DNA of 5,594 nt, taken from NCBI GenBank assembly GCA_001940655.1, contig MBAA01000156.1, positions 1-5,594 on the forward strand, in the 5' to 3' direction. The notes under the pieces were generated by a model that saw only the letters and a list, made by a program, of their open reading frames with translations, made no database searches and was not told the origin of the DNA. Below, one piece after another: positions 4,698-5,594 of this stretch. Source of the DNA: Promethearchaeota archaeon CR_4. Lineage in GTDB: Archaea > Asgardarchaeota > Lokiarchaeia > Sigyniarchaeales > CR-4. The translations under genes and the position numbers were made by a program. Numbering within the stretch: position 1 is the stretch's first letter; each line of letters starts with the position of its first letter.

Positions 4698-5594
4698 ATG
4701 GCAATTTCTGATAAGAAACTTCACACGGATGTCGTGTGCACGGGGTGCGGACTCTTGTGTGATGACATCTTCTTGGAAATAGAAGGAGGGAAAATGCTCC
4801 GCTGCATCAATGCCTGCAAACGGGGCCACGATAAGTTTCAGTATTACATCAACGAACCTGCCGCACTAACAGCCCAGCATCGCCCGTACAAAACCGAGAG
4901 TGAAGTAATCACATATGATAAGGCTATAACTGAAGCGATCAAGATTTTGAAAGAAGCGAAACACCCCCTGTTTTACGGTTTCTCGTCATGTTCTCTCGAA
5001 GATCAGGCTGCAATGGCGGATCTCGCCAGTATGATCAACGCTCACGTAACGAGTCCTGCTCTCCGTTGTCTCTCCCCCCTTTTTTTAGCTGCGAGTCGTT
5101 ATCACTATTATACCGGCACGTTGGGTGAGGCCATAAACAAAGCAGATGTGTTCGTTTTCTGGAACTCGGATCCGATAGAGAGCCACCCCAGACTCCTCAG
5201 TAAATTAATTTATACGAGGGGGTTTTTCCGAATCACAGGCTATGAGGTGAAGAAGTACGTGGTGGTCACCCCAGACAAGATTGAAAAGTTCAAGGGAACC
5301 ACGTTAGGAATCCAAATTCCCCCAGATGCAGAATTGGGCGTGCTAGATTGCCTCAAAGCAACATTGACCGAACAATCACCAGCTATTTTGCCACCAGGTG
5401 TGAATCAAAAAGATTTCGACACGCTTGCAGGTCTCCTCAAGCACGGGGAATACGTGATCTTTTTCTTGGACAAACGGTTGCTGTTATCGAAGAGCTTCCA
5501 AGAGACGGTGAATAAGCTCGTAGAGATTGTCGATCTCATCAATCAGGAACAGCGAGCGATGATACTCCCTTTACTGGAGGATATGAACTCTATG
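4698..5594 (+). CDS. fwdB: FwdB-like subunit, divergent, cut by the window edge
   Basis: The 299 residues present cover about two thirds of a FwdB (usually about 430), the tungsten- or molybdenum-pterin subunit that reduces CO2 to formate for formylmethanofuran synthesis. Family marks kept: N-terminal [4Fe-4S] ligands C14, C17, C21 and C40 (CTGCGLLCDDI, INACKRGH), a YGF segment at 93-95, Cys124 at the position of the metal-binding cysteine, TLGEAINKADVFVFW (141-155), SHPR (162-165) and RGFFR (174-178). Family marks changed, judged against Methanothermobacter FwdB recalled from memory: the Cys-His pair is Cys-Leu (124-125), the DPR segment after the VVV strand is TPDK, the FFGMG segment is FFLDK (255-259), and the MRGH segment with the active-site Arg reads LLED (292-295). 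The gene is intact as far as seen, with no frameshift. It may be an inactive or re-purposed FwdB paralogue, or act on another substrate. Last in the visible operon; fwdD, fwdA and fwdC may follow outside. Confidence 0.8.
   Translation, partial: MAISDKKLHTDVVCTGCGLLCDDIFLEIEGGKMLRCINACKRGHDKFQYYINEPAALTAQHRPYKTESEVITYDKAITEAIKILKEAKHPLFYGFSSCSLEDQAAMADLASMINAHVTSPALRCLSPLFLAASRYHYYTGTLGEAINKADVFVFWNSDPIESHPRLLSKLIYTRGFFRITGYEVKKYVVVTPDKIEKFKGTTLGIQIPPDAELGVLDCLKATLTEQSPAILPPGVNQKDFDTLAGLLKHGEYVIFFLDKRLLLSKSFQETVNKLVEIVDLINQEQRAMILPLLEDMNSM

Noticed and set aside
5067..5072. Cys codon (TGT) at the FwdB metal-ligand position considered as a possible selenocysteine site
   Set aside because: Some FwdB proteins use Sec (TGA) here, but this codon is plainly TGT, so this is the cysteine form.
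1..5594. CRISPR array, insertion sequence, tRNA or rRNA gene
   Set aside because: No regularly spaced direct repeats, transposase-like protein, terminal inverted repeats or cloverleaf-like segment was seen by eye on either strand.
4698..5594. Bacterial formyltransferase/hydrolase (Fhc) FhcB-type or a formate dehydrogenase instead of FwdB
   Set aside because: The N-terminal cluster cysteines and metal-ligand cysteine are present, unlike the FhcB type as I know it, and the block order follows FwdB rather than formate dehydrogenase alpha subunits.

Overview
The window is archaeal. It carries part of a gene set from the formylmethanofuran dehydrogenase (Fwd) and heterodisulfide reductase (Hdr) world: a FwdF-type polyferredoxin, HdrC, HdrB, a small three-cluster iron-sulfur protein and the first 299 residues of a FwdB-type protein. 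Tight gene packing, 4-base stop/start overlaps, Shine-Dalgarno sequences and TATA-like boxes fit an archaeon with the archaeal branch of C1 metabolism, such as a methanogen, an Archaeoglobus relative or an Asgard lineage. The lineage cannot be fixed from this window.

Layout. Bases 1-344 hold no convincing gene: there is a weak open frame running in from the left edge, a small imperfect hairpin and an AT-rich promoter-like stretch. Bases 345-1457 encode a 370-residue protein with the look of two GNAT acetyltransferase halves; it is visibly AT-richer than what follows and is probably its own transcription unit. Bases 1458-1659 hold a T-rich terminator-like tract and a TATA-like box. From 1660 to the right edge a single plus-strand operon runs: fwdF-like (1660-2718), hdrC (best start 2725, a non-standard ATC), hdrB (3249-4202), a fused Fe-S protein (4208-4687) and fwdB-like (4698 to beyond 5594).

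How the genes may work together. HdrB supplies two complete CCG domains for two noncubane [4Fe-4S] clusters, where heterodisulfides are reduced in known Hdr. HdrC supplies two cubane clusters leading to it. The polyferredoxin and the three-cluster protein could wire these to the FwdB-type subunit. Physical Hdr-Fwd supercomplexes are known from methanogens, so the gene order suggests a related complex. HdrA, the flavin bifurcation subunit, and the other Fwd subunits are not in the window.

The most notable point is the FwdB-type protein. By eye against Methanothermobacter FwdB, as recalled, it keeps the N-terminal [4Fe-4S] cysteines and the tungsten-ligating cysteine (Cys124 here). It has Leu in place of the active-site His, and apparently Leu in place of the active-site Arg. 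It also lacks the glycine-rich GMG segment and the DPR segment. Together with a polyferredoxin reduced to five clusters and an AcsC-like Fe-S domain fused to a ferredoxin module, this looks like a divergent Fwd-Hdr hybrid that may not do standard CO2 reduction on methanofuran.
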